Assembly (NCBI GenBank): GCA_965216225.1
Contig: CBDCFF010000028.1
Span: 62,001-126,000, forward strand
Length of the DNA stretch: 64,000 nt
Direction: 5' to 3'
DNA from: 3107 sp965216225
GTDB taxonomy: Bacteria > Pseudomonadota > Alphaproteobacteria > Rhodobacterales > Rhodobacteraceae
The notes under the pieces were generated by a model that worked only from the letters and a program-made list of their open reading frames with translations, made no database searches and was not told where the DNA came from. Below are positions 22,056-32,584 of the stretch, piece after piece; positions within the stretch are counted from its first letter, which is position 1; each line of letters starts with the position of its first letter. Both the position numbers and the translations under genes were made by a program.

Positions 22056-22427
22056 ATGCCAACGATCCAGCAGCTGATCCGCAAGCCGCGGCAGCCCAAA
22101 GTAAGATCTCAGAAGTCCCAGCACCTGCAGGCCTGCCCGCAGAAGCGCGGGGTATGCACGCGCGTCTACACAACGACGCCGAAGAAACCGAACTCCGCCA
22201 TGCGGAAGGTCGCCAAGGTCCGCCTGACCAATGGCTTCGAGGTCATCAGCTACATTCCCGGTGAATCCCACAACCTTCAGGAACACTCCGTGGTTCTGAT
22301 CCGTGGCGGCCGTGTGAAGGACCTTCCGGGTGTGCGATACCACATCCTGCGCGGCGTTCTGGATACCCAGGGCGTCAAAGACCGCAAGCAACGCCGTTCG
22401 AAATACGGCGCCAAGCGTCCGAAGTAA
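22056..22427 (+). CDS. rpsL: 30S ribosomal protein S12
   Basis: 123 residues, full length. Decoding-centre loops are intact: TTTPKKPNSAMRK with Lys43 and GGRVKDLPGVRYH with Lys88 and Asp89, the positions whose mutation gives streptomycin resistance, so the gene is of the sensitive type. The start ATG (22056) follows GGGAACGAACCGGA, a weak ribosome binding site. It is the first gene of the str operon and is preceded by IS debris rather than rpoC. Confidence 0.98.
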   Translation: MPTIQQLIRKPRQPKVRSQKSQHLQACPQKRGVCTRVYTTTPKKPNSAMRKVAKVRLTNGFEVISYIPGESHNLQEHSVVLIRGGRVKDLPGVRYHILRGVLDTQGVKDRKQRRSKYGAKRPK

Positions 22428-22438
22428 GGAGCCCGAGC

Positions 22439-22909
22439 ATGTCACGCCGTCACGCCGCCGAAAAACGCGAAGTTCTGCCCGACGCCAAGTTCGGCGACCG
22501 CATCGTCACCAAATTCATGAACAACCTGATGATCGACGGCAAGAAGTCGATCGCCGAGAGCATCGTCTACAACGCATTCGATCGTGTCGAGAACAGGCTG
22601 AAGCGCGCCCCGGTCGAAGTGTTCCACGAGGCGCTCGACAACGTCAAGCCGTCGGTGGAGGTCCGTTCCCGCCGGGTTGGCGGCGCGACTTATCAGGTGC
22701 CGGTCGAGGTGCGCCCCGAACGCCGCGAGGCTCTGGCCATCCGCTGGCTGATCTCTGCCGCCCGCAAGCGCAACGAGAACACCATGGAAGAGCGTTTCGC
22801 CAGCGAACTGATGGATGCGGTGAACAACCGCGGCGCTGCCGTCAAGAAGCGTGAAGACACCCACAAGATGGCCGACGCGAACAAGGCGTTCAGCCATTAT
22901 CGCTGGTAA
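22439..22909 (+). CDS. rpsG: 30S ribosomal protein S7
   Basis: 156 residues, normal length, beginning MSRRHAAEKREVLPDAKFGD. It binds the 3' major domain of 16S RNA and lines the E site. It contains the conserved KFMNNLMIDGKKSIAES and RRVGGATYQVPVEVRP segments. It starts 11 bases after rpsL with AAGGAG upstream. Confidence 0.98.
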   Translation: MSRRHAAEKREVLPDAKFGDRIVTKFMNNLMIDGKKSIAESIVYNAFDRVENRLKRAPVEVFHEALDNVKPSVEVRSRRVGGATYQVPVEVRPERREALAIRWLISAARKRNENTMEERFASELMDAVNNRGAAVKKREDTHKMADANKAFSHYRW

Positions 22910-22927
22910 TCCGAAGGAAACCGTAGA

Positions 22928-25045
<2,118 letters not shown>

Positions 25046-25100
25046 ACGAAAATCGGGGAAGCGATGAACGCTCCCCCCCCCAGAATAACAGGAGGCCATC

Positions 25101-26276
25101 ATGGCAAAGGAAAAATTCGAACGTCTGAAGCCGCATGTCAACATCGGCACGATCGGTCACGTTGACCATGGCAAGACGACGCTGACGGCGGCGATCACCA
25201 AGCAGTTTGGCGAATTCAGGGCCTATGACGAGATCGACGCCGCGCCGGAGGAAAAGGCGCGCGGCATCACCATCTCGACCGCGCATGTGGAATACGAGAC
25301 CGAGGCCCGCCATTACGCCCATGTCGATTGCCCCGGCCATGCCGACTATGTGAAGAACATGATCACCGGCGCGGCGCAGATGGACGGCGCAATCCTGGTT
25401 GTCAGCGCCGCCGATGGCCCGATGCCGCAGACCCGCGAGCACATTCTTCTGGCCCGTCAGGTCGGTGTCCCGGCCCTGGTCGTGTTTCTGAACAAGGTCG
25501 ATCAGGTCGATGACGAGGAGTTGCTGGAACTTGTCGAGATGGAAGTTCGCGAACTGCTGAGCGAATACGAATTTCCCGGCGATGACATTCCGATCGTGGC
25601 CGGCTCGGCGCTGGCCGCTCTGGAAGGCCGCGATGCGGAAATCGGCGACGAGAAGGTCGCCGAACTGCTGGCCGCTGTTGACGACTACATCCCGCAGCCC
25701 GAGCGGGCGATTGATCAGCCGTTCCTGATGCCGATCGAGGATGTGTTCTCGATCTCCGGTCGCGGGACCGTCGTGACCGGGCGTGTGGAACGCGGCGTGA
25801 TCAATGTCGGCAACGAGATCGAGATTGTCGGCATCCGCGATACCAGAAAGACCACCTGTACCGGTGTCGAGATGTTCCGCAAGCTCCTTGATCGTGGCGA
25901 GGCCGGCGACAATATCGGGGCGCTGTTGCGCGGCGTGGATCGTGACGGTGTTGAGCGCGGCCAGGTTCTGTGCAAGCCGGGCTCCGTGACCCCGCACACC
26001 AAATTCGAGGCCGAAGTCTATATTCTGACCAAGGAAGAAGGCGGCCGCCACACCCCGTTCTTTGCGAATTACCGTCCGCAGTTCTACTTCCGCACCACCG
26101 ACGTGACCGGCACGGTCGAACTGCCCGCCGGAACCGAAATGGTGATGCCGGGCGACAACCTGAAGTTCAATGTCGAACTGATCGCCCCGATCGCCATGGA
26201 AGAAAAACTCCGCTTCGCAATCCGCGAAGGCGGCAGAACCGTCGGGTCGGGCGTCGTATCGAAAATCCACGAATGA
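25101..26276 (+). CDS. tuf: Translation elongation factor Tu
   Basis: 391 residues; GTPase delivering aminoacyl-tRNA to the ribosome. G motifs: GHVDHGKTT, RGITISTAHVEY, DCPGHADYV and NKVDQVDD. Domains 2 and 3 are complete, ending VVSKIHE. AGGAGG sits 8-9 bases before the ATG. It lies between fusA and rpsJ, the standard alphaproteobacterial place. Only one tuf copy is in this window. Confidence 0.98.
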   Translation: MAKEKFERLKPHVNIGTIGHVDHGKTTLTAAITKQFGEFRAYDEIDAAPEEKARGITISTAHVEYETEARHYAHVDCPGHADYVKNMITGAAQMDGAILVVSAADGPMPQTREHILLARQVGVPALVVFLNKVDQVDDEELLELVEMEVRELLSEYEFPGDDIPIVAGSALAALEGRDAEIGDEKVAELLAAVDDYIPQPERAIDQPFLMPIEDVFSISGRGTVVTGRVERGVINVGNEIEIVGIRDTRKTTCTGVEMFRKLLDRGEAGDNIGALLRGVDRDGVERGQVLCKPGSVTPHTKFEAEVYILTKEEGGRHTPFFANYRPQFYFRTTDVTGTVELPAGTEMVMPGDNLKFNVELIAPIAMEEKLRFAIREGGRTVGSGVVSKIHE

Positions 26277-26296
26277 ACGCGGGTTCCGGGTTCGCA

Positions 26297-26323
26297 GCAG
26301 GCCGGGGATAATCCCTGGCCTGC
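26297..26323 (+). terminator. Hairpin between tuf and rpsJ
   Basis: GCAGGCC (26297-26303) pairs with GGCCTGC (26317-26323), and the inner GGGGA with TCCCT, giving about 12 bp around a TAA loop. There is no T-run after it, so it may attenuate or mark an RNA-processing point between the str and S10 parts rather than stop transcription fully. Confidence 0.5.
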
Positions 26324-26349
26324 CTCTCAATCGCGAAAGGCAAAACGAA

Positions 26350-26664
26350 ATGGCAATCCAGAGCCAAAACATCCGTATCCGGCTGAAGGCGTTCGATTAT
26401 CGTGTGCTGGACAGCAGCACGCAGGAAATCGTCTCGACCGCCAAGCGGACCGGTGCGCAGGTGCGCGGCCCCATCCCGCTGCCGAACAAGATCGAGAAAT
26501 TCACCGTTCTGCGCAGTCCGCATGTAAACAAGAAATCCCGTGATCAGTTCGAGATACGGACGCACAAGCGCCTGCTGGACATCGTCGATCCGACCCCGCA
26601 GACCGTGGACGCGCTGATGAAGCTCGATCTGGCTGCCGGTGTCGATGTCGAAATCAAGGTTTGA
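26350..26664 (+). CDS. rpsJ: 30S ribosomal protein S10
   Basis: 104 residues. It also pairs with NusB on boxA during rRNA antitermination, fitting the boxA in this window. Conserved blocks: IRIRLKAFDYRVLD, GPIPLPNK and the SRDQFEIRTHKRLLDI loop. First gene of the S10 cluster. Confidence 0.98.
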   Translation: MAIQSQNIRIRLKAFDYRVLDSSTQEIVSTAKRTGAQVRGPIPLPNKIEKFTVLRSPHVNKKSRDQFEIRTHKRLLDIVDPTPQTVDALMKLDLAAGVDVEIKV

Positions 26665-26678
26665 GGAGGGTATCGAAG

Positions 26679-27413
26679 ATGCGCTCTGGCATTATCGCAA
26701 GGAAAGTCGGCATGACCCGGCTTTTCATGACCGACGGCAGGCAGATTCCCGTGACCGTTCTTCAACTCGACAGCTTGCAGGTTGTCGGTCAACGCACCGC
26801 TGACAGGGACGGTTACACCGCCGTTCAGCTGGGTGCCGGGTCCGCCAAGGCAAAACGCATGTCCAGGGCGATGCGCGGCCATTTCACGGTTGCCGGCGTG
26901 GCCCCGAAACGCAAGGTGTCCGAGTTCCGCGTGTCCGAAGCCAACCTGATCGGCATGGGCGAGAAAATCACCGCCGATCACTATGTGGAAGGTCAGTTTG
27001 TCGATGTCTCCGGCACCTCGATCGGCAAGGGTTTTGCCGGCGCCATGAAACGCCACAATTTCAGTGGCCTGCGCGCCTCGCACGGGGTTTCGATCAGCCA
27101 CCGCTCGCACGGGTCCACCGGTCAGTGTCAGGATCCCGGCCGCGTGTTCAAGGGCAAGAAGATGGCCGGGCACATGGGCGCCGCCCGGATCACCACGCAG
27201 AACCTGCAAGTGGTCAGGACCGATGCAGACCGTGGCCTGATCATGGTCAGGGGCGCTGTTCCCGGCTCCAGGGGTGGCTGGGTCACTGTCAGGGACGCCG
27301 TGAAAAAGTCGATCCCGGAAAACGCCGTTTTTCCGGCGGCGCTGAAATCCGCCGCCGCGCCTGCCGCCCCGGCTGCCGCCGGGGAAGTACCTGAAGGGGG
27401 TGCTGAAGAATGA
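26679..27413 (+). CDS. rplC: 50S ribosomal protein L3
   Basis: 244 residues, starting MRSGIIARKVGMTRLF. I place the start at ATG 26679, 8 bases after GAGGAGGG (26663-26670); the TTG upstream in frame lies within that site and is not the start. The extended loop near the peptidyl-transferase centre is intact (SHGVSISHRSHGSTGQCQDP), followed by an Ala/Pro/Glu-rich tail typical of alphaproteobacterial L3. Confidence 0.97.
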   Translation: MRSGIIARKVGMTRLFMTDGRQIPVTVLQLDSLQVVGQRTADRDGYTAVQLGAGSAKAKRMSRAMRGHFTVAGVAPKRKVSEFRVSEANLIGMGEKITADHYVEGQFVDVSGTSIGKGFAGAMKRHNFSGLRASHGVSISHRSHGSTGQCQDPGRVFKGKKMAGHMGAARITTQNLQVVRTDADRGLIMVRGAVPGSRGGWVTVRDAVKKSIPENAVFPAALKSAAAPAAPAAAGEVPEGGAEE

Positions 27414-28027
27414 AAATTGACGTGATCAGACTGGACGGCGGCAAAGCCGGTTCCGTGGACCTGGGCGAAGATGTCTTCGGCCTGGAGCCGCGCGCCGACA
27501 TCCTGCACCGCGTGGTCCGCTGGCAGCGCAACAAGGCGCAGGCCGGCACCCACAAGGTCAAGACCCGCTCGGAAACCAGCTATTCCTCGAAGAAGATCTA
27601 TCGCCAGAAAGGCACCGGCGGCGCCCGTCACGGCGACCGCAACGCGCCGATCTTCCGCAAGGGCGGTGTCTACAAGGGGCCGACCCCGCGCAGCCACGCC
27701 CATGACCTGCCGAAGAAATTCCGCGCCTTGGGTCTGAAACACGCGCTGTCCGCCAAGGCGAAAGCCGGCGAACTGGTGGTGATCGAAGCCGCCGAAGCCG
27801 AAGGCAGGACCGCCGCCCTGGCCAGACAGGTCAGGGAACTGGGCTGGAAGCGCGCCCTGGTCATCGACGGCGCCGAGGTCAACGAAGGCTTTGCCCTGGC
27901 GGCGCGCAACATCGACGGCCTCGACATCCTGCCGTCGATCGGGGCAAACGTCCATGACATCCTGAAGCGTGATACGCTGGTGCTTACCAGGGCAGGTGTC
28001 GAAGCACTGGAGGCTCGTCTGAAATGA
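27410..28027 (+). CDS. rplD: 50S ribosomal protein L4
   Basis: 205 residues. Its ATG overlaps the rplC stop (ATGA). The long exit-tunnel loop is visible in KTRSETSYSSKKIYRQKGTG and ARHGDRNAPIFRKGG. In enterobacteria L4 represses this operon; the sequence gives no direct sign of that here. Confidence 0.97.
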   Translation: MKIDVIRLDGGKAGSVDLGEDVFGLEPRADILHRVVRWQRNKAQAGTHKVKTRSETSYSSKKIYRQKGTGGARHGDRNAPIFRKGGVYKGPTPRSHAHDLPKKFRALGLKHALSAKAKAGELVVIEAAEAEGRTAALARQVRELGWKRALVIDGAEVNEGFALAARNIDGLDILPSIGANVHDILKRDTLVLTRAGVEALEARLK

Positions 28028-28320
28028 GCGCGAAAGAAACACATTACGACATCATCCGCAGGCCGGTGATCACCGAGAAATCGACCATGGCGTCGGAAAA
28101 CGGCGCTGTCGTCTTTGAGGTGGACATCGCCGCCAACAAGCCGCAGATCAGGGAAGCCGTCGAAAGCCTCTTTGGCGTAAAGGTGAAAGCGGTCAACACG
28201 ACCATCGCCAAAGGCAAGGCAAAGCGGTTCCGTGGCCGGCCGGGACGGCGGAAAGACATCAAGAAGGCTTATGTGACCCTGGAGGAGGGAAACACTATCG
28301 ACGTGACCACCGGTCTCTGA
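28024..28320 (+). CDS. rplW: 50S ribosomal protein L23
   Basis: 98 residues; sits at the tunnel exit and is the docking site for trigger factor and SRP. It contains IIRRPVITEKSTMA and FGVKVKAVNT. The ATG overlaps the rplD stop. It is followed by an unusual 153-base gap holding a strong hairpin. Confidence 0.97.
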   Translation: MSAKETHYDIIRRPVITEKSTMASENGAVVFEVDIAANKPQIREAVESLFGVKVKAVNTTIAKGKAKRFRGRPGRRKDIKKAYVTLEEGNTIDVTTGL

Positions 28321-28338
28321 TAGGAAGTCGCGAATCCT

Positions 28339-28367
28339 CTCGGCCCCGGATTTTCTCCGGGGCCGAG
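28339..28367 (+). terminator. Strong hairpin between rplW and rplB
   Basis: CTCGGCCCCGGA (28339-28350), loop TTTTC and TCCGGGGCCGAG (28356-28367) form a perfect 12-bp stem followed by GGCTTTTG. It looks like a weak intrinsic terminator or attenuator placed inside the S10 cluster, 18 bases after rplW. Confidence 0.65.
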
Positions 28368-28473
28368 GGCTTTTGAACCGGAGACCTTCGGGGCTCTGCA
28401 ACCCGGTCGCCTGCAAGGGGGCTGCAACACAGGCGGGCCGCACCCGCCGACAAGCAAACGGAAGACAGAAAGC

Positions 28474-29316
28474 ATGGCACTCAAGTCGTACAAGCCGACG
28501 ACGCCGGGCCAGCGCGGGCTGGTGCTGATCGACCGTTCGGAGCTTTGGAAAGGACGCCCGGTCAAATCTCTCTCGGAGGGTCTGACCAGGAAGGGCGGCC
28601 GGAACAACACCGGACGGATCACCCAGCGCCGCCGTGGTGGCGGGGCGAAGCGTCTGTACCGCATCGTGGATTTCAAGCGCCGCAAATTTGACATGGCGGC
28701 AACCGTGGAGCGGATCGAATACGATCCGAACCGAAGCGCCTTCATCGCGCTGATCAAATACGAGGATGGCGAGTACGCCTATATCCTTGCCCCGCAGCGT
28801 CTGGGCGTCGGCGATCAGATCGTGGCGGGCGAAAAGGCCGACATCAAGCCGGGCAACGCGATGCCCTTCACCGGCCTGCCGATCGGCACCATCGTTCACA
28901 ACATCGAACTGAAACCGGGCAAGGGCGGCCAGATCGCCCGCGCCGCCGGTACATACGCGCAGTTTGTTGGCCGTGACGGCGGTTATGCCCAGATTCGCCT
29001 GTCCTCGGGCGAACTGCGCATGGTCCGTCAGGAATGCATGGCCACCGTCGGCGCCGTGTCGAACCCCGACAACTCCAACCAGAATCTCGGCAAGGCCGGG
29101 CGCAACCGCCATCTGGGCAAGCGCCCGTCCGTCCGTGGTGTCGTCATGAACCCGGTCGATCACCCCCATGGCGGCGGTGAGGGCCGGACCTCCGGCGGTC
29201 GTCACCCGGTTACGCCGTGGGGCAAACCGACCAAGGGCGCCCGTACCCGCAACAGGAACAAGGCGTCGCAAAAGCTGATCATCCGCGCGCGGTATGCCAG
29301 GAAGAAGGGGCGTTAG
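28474..29316 (+). CDS. rplB: 50S ribosomal protein L2
   Basis: 280 residues; needed for subunit joining and peptidyl transfer. Conserved NNTGRITQRRRGGGAKRLYR and the catalytic-site segment MNPVDHPHGGGEGRTSGG (with the functionally important His) are present. The start ATG has a weak upstream AGACAGAAAGC. It is separated from rplW by 153 bases. Confidence 0.98.
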   Translation: MALKSYKPTTPGQRGLVLIDRSELWKGRPVKSLSEGLTRKGGRNNTGRITQRRRGGGAKRLYRIVDFKRRKFDMAATVERIEYDPNRSAFIALIKYEDGEYAYILAPQRLGVGDQIVAGEKADIKPGNAMPFTGLPIGTIVHNIELKPGKGGQIARAAGTYAQFVGRDGGYAQIRLSSGELRMVRQECMATVGAVSNPDNSNQNLGKAGRNRHLGKRPSVRGVVMNPVDHPHGGGEGRTSGGRHPVTPWGKPTKGARTRNRNKASQKLIIRARYARKKGR

Positions 29317-29319
29317 GAT

Positions 29320-29598
29320 ATGGCACGTTCTGTATGGAAAGGCCCTTTCGTCGATTCCCATGTCCTCAAGAAAGCCGAGGCCGCGCGGGAATCAGGGCGC
29401 AATGACGTGATCAGGATATGGTCGCGCCGTTCCACCATTCTGCCCCAGTTCGTGGGCCTGACCTTTGGCGTCTACAACGGCAAGAGACATATCCCGGTCA
29501 ACGTGACCGAGGACATGATCGGCCAGAAATTCGGTGAATATTCTCCGACGCGCATCTACCACGGACATGCCGCGGACAAGAAAGCGAAGCGGAGGTAG
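29320..29598 (+). CDS. rpsS: 30S ribosomal protein S19
   Basis: 92 residues beginning MARSVWKGPFVDSHVLKKAE, with the RRSTILPQFVG and GHAADKKAKRR tail segments. It starts 3 bases after the rplB stop. Confidence 0.98.
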   Translation: MARSVWKGPFVDSHVLKKAEAARESGRNDVIRIWSRRSTILPQFVGLTFGVYNGKRHIPVNVTEDMIGQKFGEYSPTRIYHGHAADKKAKRR

Positions 29599-29603
29599 GG
29601 GCC

Positions 29604-29984
29604 ATGGGTAAAGAGAAGAACGCACGCCGCGTGGCTGAAAACGAAGCAATGGCCAAAACCCGGATGCTTCGCACCTCGCCGCAAAAGCTGAACCTGGTTG
29701 CCGCGATGATCCGCGGGAAGAAAGTCGAAAAGGCCCTGTCCGACCTGACCTTCTCCAAACGCCGGATCGCCGGGGACGTGAAGAAATGCCTTCAGTCCGC
29801 CATCGCGAACGCCGAAAACAACCACGACCTGGACCTCGATGAACTGATCGTTGCAGAGGCTCATGTGGGCAAGAACCTGGTCCTGAAACGCGGTCGCCCG
29901 CGCGCCCGTGGCCGGTTTGGCGCGCTCAGGAAACCATTTTCCGAGCTTACCATCAAGGTGCGTCAGGTAGAGGAGCAAGCCTAA
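29604..29984 (+). CDS. rplV: 50S ribosomal protein L22
   Basis: 126 residues; its hairpin lines the exit tunnel. Visible are the LRTSPQKLNLVAAMIRGKKV block and the RGRPRARGRFGALRKPFSEL hairpin, the region where macrolide resistance changes occur. Five bases separate it from rpsS. Confidence 0.97.
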   Translation: MGKEKNARRVAENEAMAKTRMLRTSPQKLNLVAAMIRGKKVEKALSDLTFSKRRIAGDVKKCLQSAIANAENNHDLDLDELIVAEAHVGKNLVLKRGRPRARGRFGALRKPFSELTIKVRQVEEQA

Positions 29985-30694
29985 TGGGTCAGAAAGTCAA
30001 TCCGATCGGGATGCGCCTTCAGGTGAACCGCACCTGGGACAGCCGCTGGTACGCCGACACCAGGAATTACGGCGATCTTCTGCTGGAAGACCTCAGGATC
30101 CGCGACTTCATTCAGGATGAATGCAAGCAGGCGGGCATCAGCCGCGTGATCATCGAACGCCCGCACAAGAAGTGCCGCGTTACCATCCACACCGCCCGTC
30201 CGGGGGTCATCATTGGCAAGAAAGGCGCGGACATCGAAAGCCTGCGCAGGAAAATCGCCAACATGACCGATTCCGAACTGCACCTCAACATCGTCGAGGT
30301 TCGCAAGCCGGAACTGGACGCGCGACTGGTCGCCGAAAACATTGCCCAGCAACTGGAGCGCCGGGTCTCTTTCCGCCGCGCCATGAAACGGTCGGTGCAG
30401 AACGCCATGCGCATGGGCGCCGAAGGCATCCGTGTGAATGTCGCCGGGCGTCTGGGCGGCACCGAGATTGCGCGCACCGAATGGTATCGCGAAGGCCGCG
30501 TGCCGCTGCACACCCTGCGCGCCAACATTGATTACGCAACCGCCGAGAGCCTGACCGCCTATGGCATCATCGGGGTCAAGGTCTGGATATTCAAGGGCGA
30601 GATCATGGAACATGATCCGGGCGCGCGGGATCGCAAGGCACAGGAACTCCAGGATGGCCCCCCGCCCCGCGGCGGTGGCGGCGGTCGCCGCTGA
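29984..30694 (+). CDS. rpsC: 30S ribosomal protein S3
   Basis: 236 residues. Its ATG shares one base with the rplV stop. The KH domain GVIIGKKGADIESLRRKIAN is intact, and the C-terminal domain (AEGIRVNVAGRLGGTEIART) forms the mRNA entry site. The tail is Gly/Arg-rich. Confidence 0.98.
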   Translation: MGQKVNPIGMRLQVNRTWDSRWYADTRNYGDLLLEDLRIRDFIQDECKQAGISRVIIERPHKKCRVTIHTARPGVIIGKKGADIESLRRKIANMTDSELHLNIVEVRKPELDARLVAENIAQQLERRVSFRRAMKRSVQNAMRMGAEGIRVNVAGRLGGTEIARTEWYREGRVPLHTLRANIDYATAESLTAYGIIGVKVWIFKGEIMEHDPGARDRKAQELQDGPPPRGGGGGRR

Positions 30695-30706
30695 GGAGGA
30701 AAGACA

Positions 30707-31120
30707 ATGCTTCAGCCAAAGCGTACAAAATTCCGCAAGCTGCACAAGGGCCGCATCCGGGGCGAAGCGAAGGGCGGTTCCGACCTGAACTTCGGCTCTT
30801 ACGGTCTGAAGGCAGCCCAGCCGGAGCGCGTCAGCGCCCGTCAGATCGAGGCCGCCCGCCGCGCCATGACCCGCCACATGAAACGGCAGGGCCGCGTCTG
30901 GATACGGATCTTCCCGGATACCCCCGTGACCTCGAAACCCACCGAAGTGCGGATGGGCAAGGGCAAGGGTTCCGTCGATTTCTGGGCCGCCAAGGTGAAA
31001 CCGGGCCGCATCATGTTCGAGATCGACGGTGTTTCGGATACCGTCGCCCGCGAGGCCCTGCGCCTTGCCGCGATGAAACTGCCGATCAAGACCCGTATTG
31101 TCGAGCGCGAAGACTGGTAG
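30707..31120 (+). CDS. rplP: 50S ribosomal protein L16
   Basis: 137 residues, starting MLQPKRTKFRKLHKGRIRGE. It contacts the A-site tRNA elbow. The conserved RVWIRIFPDTPVTSKPTEVR is present; the arginine preceding MGKGKGSVD is the usual hydroxylation position. It ends the first block of the S10 cluster, before a 263-base gap. Confidence 0.97.
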   Translation: MLQPKRTKFRKLHKGRIRGEAKGGSDLNFGSYGLKAAQPERVSARQIEAARRAMTRHMKRQGRVWIRIFPDTPVTSKPTEVRMGKGKGSVDFWAAKVKPGRIMFEIDGVSDTVAREALRLAAMKLPIKTRIVEREDW

Positions 31121-31383
31121 AAAATTGCCCGTCCGGACGCACAAGGCCCCTGCCGGGAAATCGGCGGGGGGGGTCGTCTTGCGCGCCGGGCGTCCACAGG
31201 CGCATGGCCCCTCGCATTTCCCTGAAACTTTCCCTTGCCCTTCCATCCCCTCTCCCTTATAGGAACGCATCTTGCGGGTTTCGGCGCTGCCGGGATTCGC
31301 GCGACCGTCATTTGTCCACCAGGTTCAGGGCGACCCTGCAAAACAGTCAGGGGCCTTCTGGTGTTCCGAAAGGGAAATCGGCG
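31121..31383 (+). other. Unusual gap inside the S10 cluster with a hairpin and a candidate promoter
   Basis: CCCCTGCCG and CGGCGGGGG (about 31146-31169) form a 9-bp hairpin with one G-U. Further on TTGCCC (31235-31240), 17 bases and TATAGG (31258-31263) could be a sigma-70 promoter for the rpmC part. No coding region is supported in these 263 bases. Confidence 0.45.
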
Positions 31384-31587
31384 ATGAACGCCAGTGAACT
31401 GAGAGAGAAAACCCCGGACCAGTTGCGCGAACAACTGGGAAGCCTCAAGAAAGAAGCGTTCAACCTGCGCTTTCAACAGGCCACCGGGCAGTTGGAGAAC
31501 ACCGCCCGCATCCGCATTGTCCGCCGTGACACCGCCCGTGTGAAAACGGTGCTGAACCAGAAAGCTGCCAACGCAGCCGCCGAATAA
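31384..31587 (+). CDS. rpmC: 50S ribosomal protein L29
   Basis: 67 residues beginning MNASELREKTPDQLREQLGS with the two-helix hairpin pattern of L29 and the ARIRIVRRDTARVKTVL helix. The start at 31384 is chosen because the protein aligns in full from there. The upstream AGGGAAA (31371-31377) is a modest binding site. Confidence 0.95.
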   Translation: MNASELREKTPDQLREQLGSLKKEAFNLRFQQATGQLENTARIRIVRRDTARVKTVLNQKAANAAAE

Positions 31588-31602
31588 GAAGAGCCTTACG
31601 AT

Positions 31603-31830
31603 ATGCCCAAACGTATTCTGCAAGGCACCGTGACCAGCGATGCCAACGCCCGGACCGTCACCGTCTCTGTCGAGCGCCGCTTCAAGCACCCGGTTCTGCT
31701 GAAGACCATCCGCAAGTCCAAGCAATACCGGGCTCACGATGAGAACGGCACATTCAGGAAAGGCGACGCCGTTCGCATTCGGGAATGTGTGCCGAAGTCG
31801 AAGACCAAACGCTGGGAGGTGATTGCCTGA
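31603..31830 (+). CDS. rpsQ: 30S ribosomal protein S17
   Basis: 75 residues, MPKRILQGTVTSDANARTVT, with the OB-fold motifs KTIRKSKQYRAHDE and GDAVRIRECVPKSKTKRW. It follows rpmC by 15 bases. Confidence 0.97.
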   Translation: MPKRILQGTVTSDANARTVTVSVERRFKHPVLLKTIRKSKQYRAHDENGTFRKGDAVRIRECVPKSKTKRWEVIA

Positions 31831-31908
31831 CCGGCATTCGCATTCCTGTTCAATCGAAACCCTGGGGCCAATGCCGGACACGCGGTCCCACAGGTCGGGA
31901 GAAACCAC

Positions 31909-32277
31909 ATGATCCAGATGCAGACCAATCTGGATGTCGCTGACAACTCCGGCGCTCGCCGGGTGCAGTGCATCAAGGTTCTGGGCGGTTCCAAGCGTAA
32001 ATACGCCTCTGTCGGCGATGTCATTGTCGTCTCGGTAAAGGAAGCCATCCCGCGCGGTCGCGTGAAGAAAGGGGATGTCCGCAAGGCCGTCGTCGTGCGC
32101 ACCGCCAAGGAAGTCCGTCGCGATGACGGCACCGCAATCCGCTTTGATCGCAACGCCGCGGTGATCCTGAGCAACACAGGGGAACCGGTCGGCACCCGTA
32201 TCTTCGGGCCGGTCGTTCGTGAACTGCGCGCCAGGAACTTCATGAAGATCATCTCGCTCGCCCCGGAGGTGCTGTAA
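31909..32277 (+). CDS. rplN: 50S ribosomal protein L14
   Basis: 122 residues, MIQMQTNLDVADNSGARRVQ, complete to SLAPEVL. It contacts 16S helix 14 across the subunit interface. A 78-base gap separates it from rpsQ, with GGGAGAAACCAC before the ATG. Confidence 0.98.
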   Translation: MIQMQTNLDVADNSGARRVQCIKVLGGSKRKYASVGDVIVVSVKEAIPRGRVKKGDVRKAVVVRTAKEVRRDDGTAIRFDRNAAVILSNTGEPVGTRIFGPVVRELRARNFMKIISLAPEVL

Positions 32278-32278
32278 G

Positions 32279-32584
32279 ATGGCCGCAAAACTGAAAAAAG
32301 GCGACAAGATCGTCGTTCTGGCCGGCAAGGACAAGGGCAGGGAGGGTGAAATCACCTCTGTCGATCCGAAAGCCGGCAAGGCTGTCGTTGACGGCGTCAA
32401 CATCGCCATCCGCCACACCCGTCAGTCCCAGAACTCGCAGGGTGGCCGTGTTCCGAAGGCAATGCCGATCAACCTGTCGAATCTGGCCTTGCTCGACACG
32501 AACGGCAAGGCAACCCGTGTCGGCTTTCGCGTGGAAGACGGCAGGAAGGTCCGTTTCGCCAAAACCACCGGGAAGGCTGTCTGA
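32279..32584 (+). CDS. rplX: 50S ribosomal protein L24
   Basis: 101 residues with the KOW motif KKGDKIVVLAGKDKGREGEI at the N-terminus. One base separates it from rplN, and its stop overlaps the rplE start. Confidence 0.97.
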   Translation: MAAKLKKGDKIVVLAGKDKGREGEITSVDPKAGKAVVDGVNIAIRHTRQSQNSQGGRVPKAMPINLSNLALLDTNGKATRVGFRVEDGRKVRFAKTTGKAV

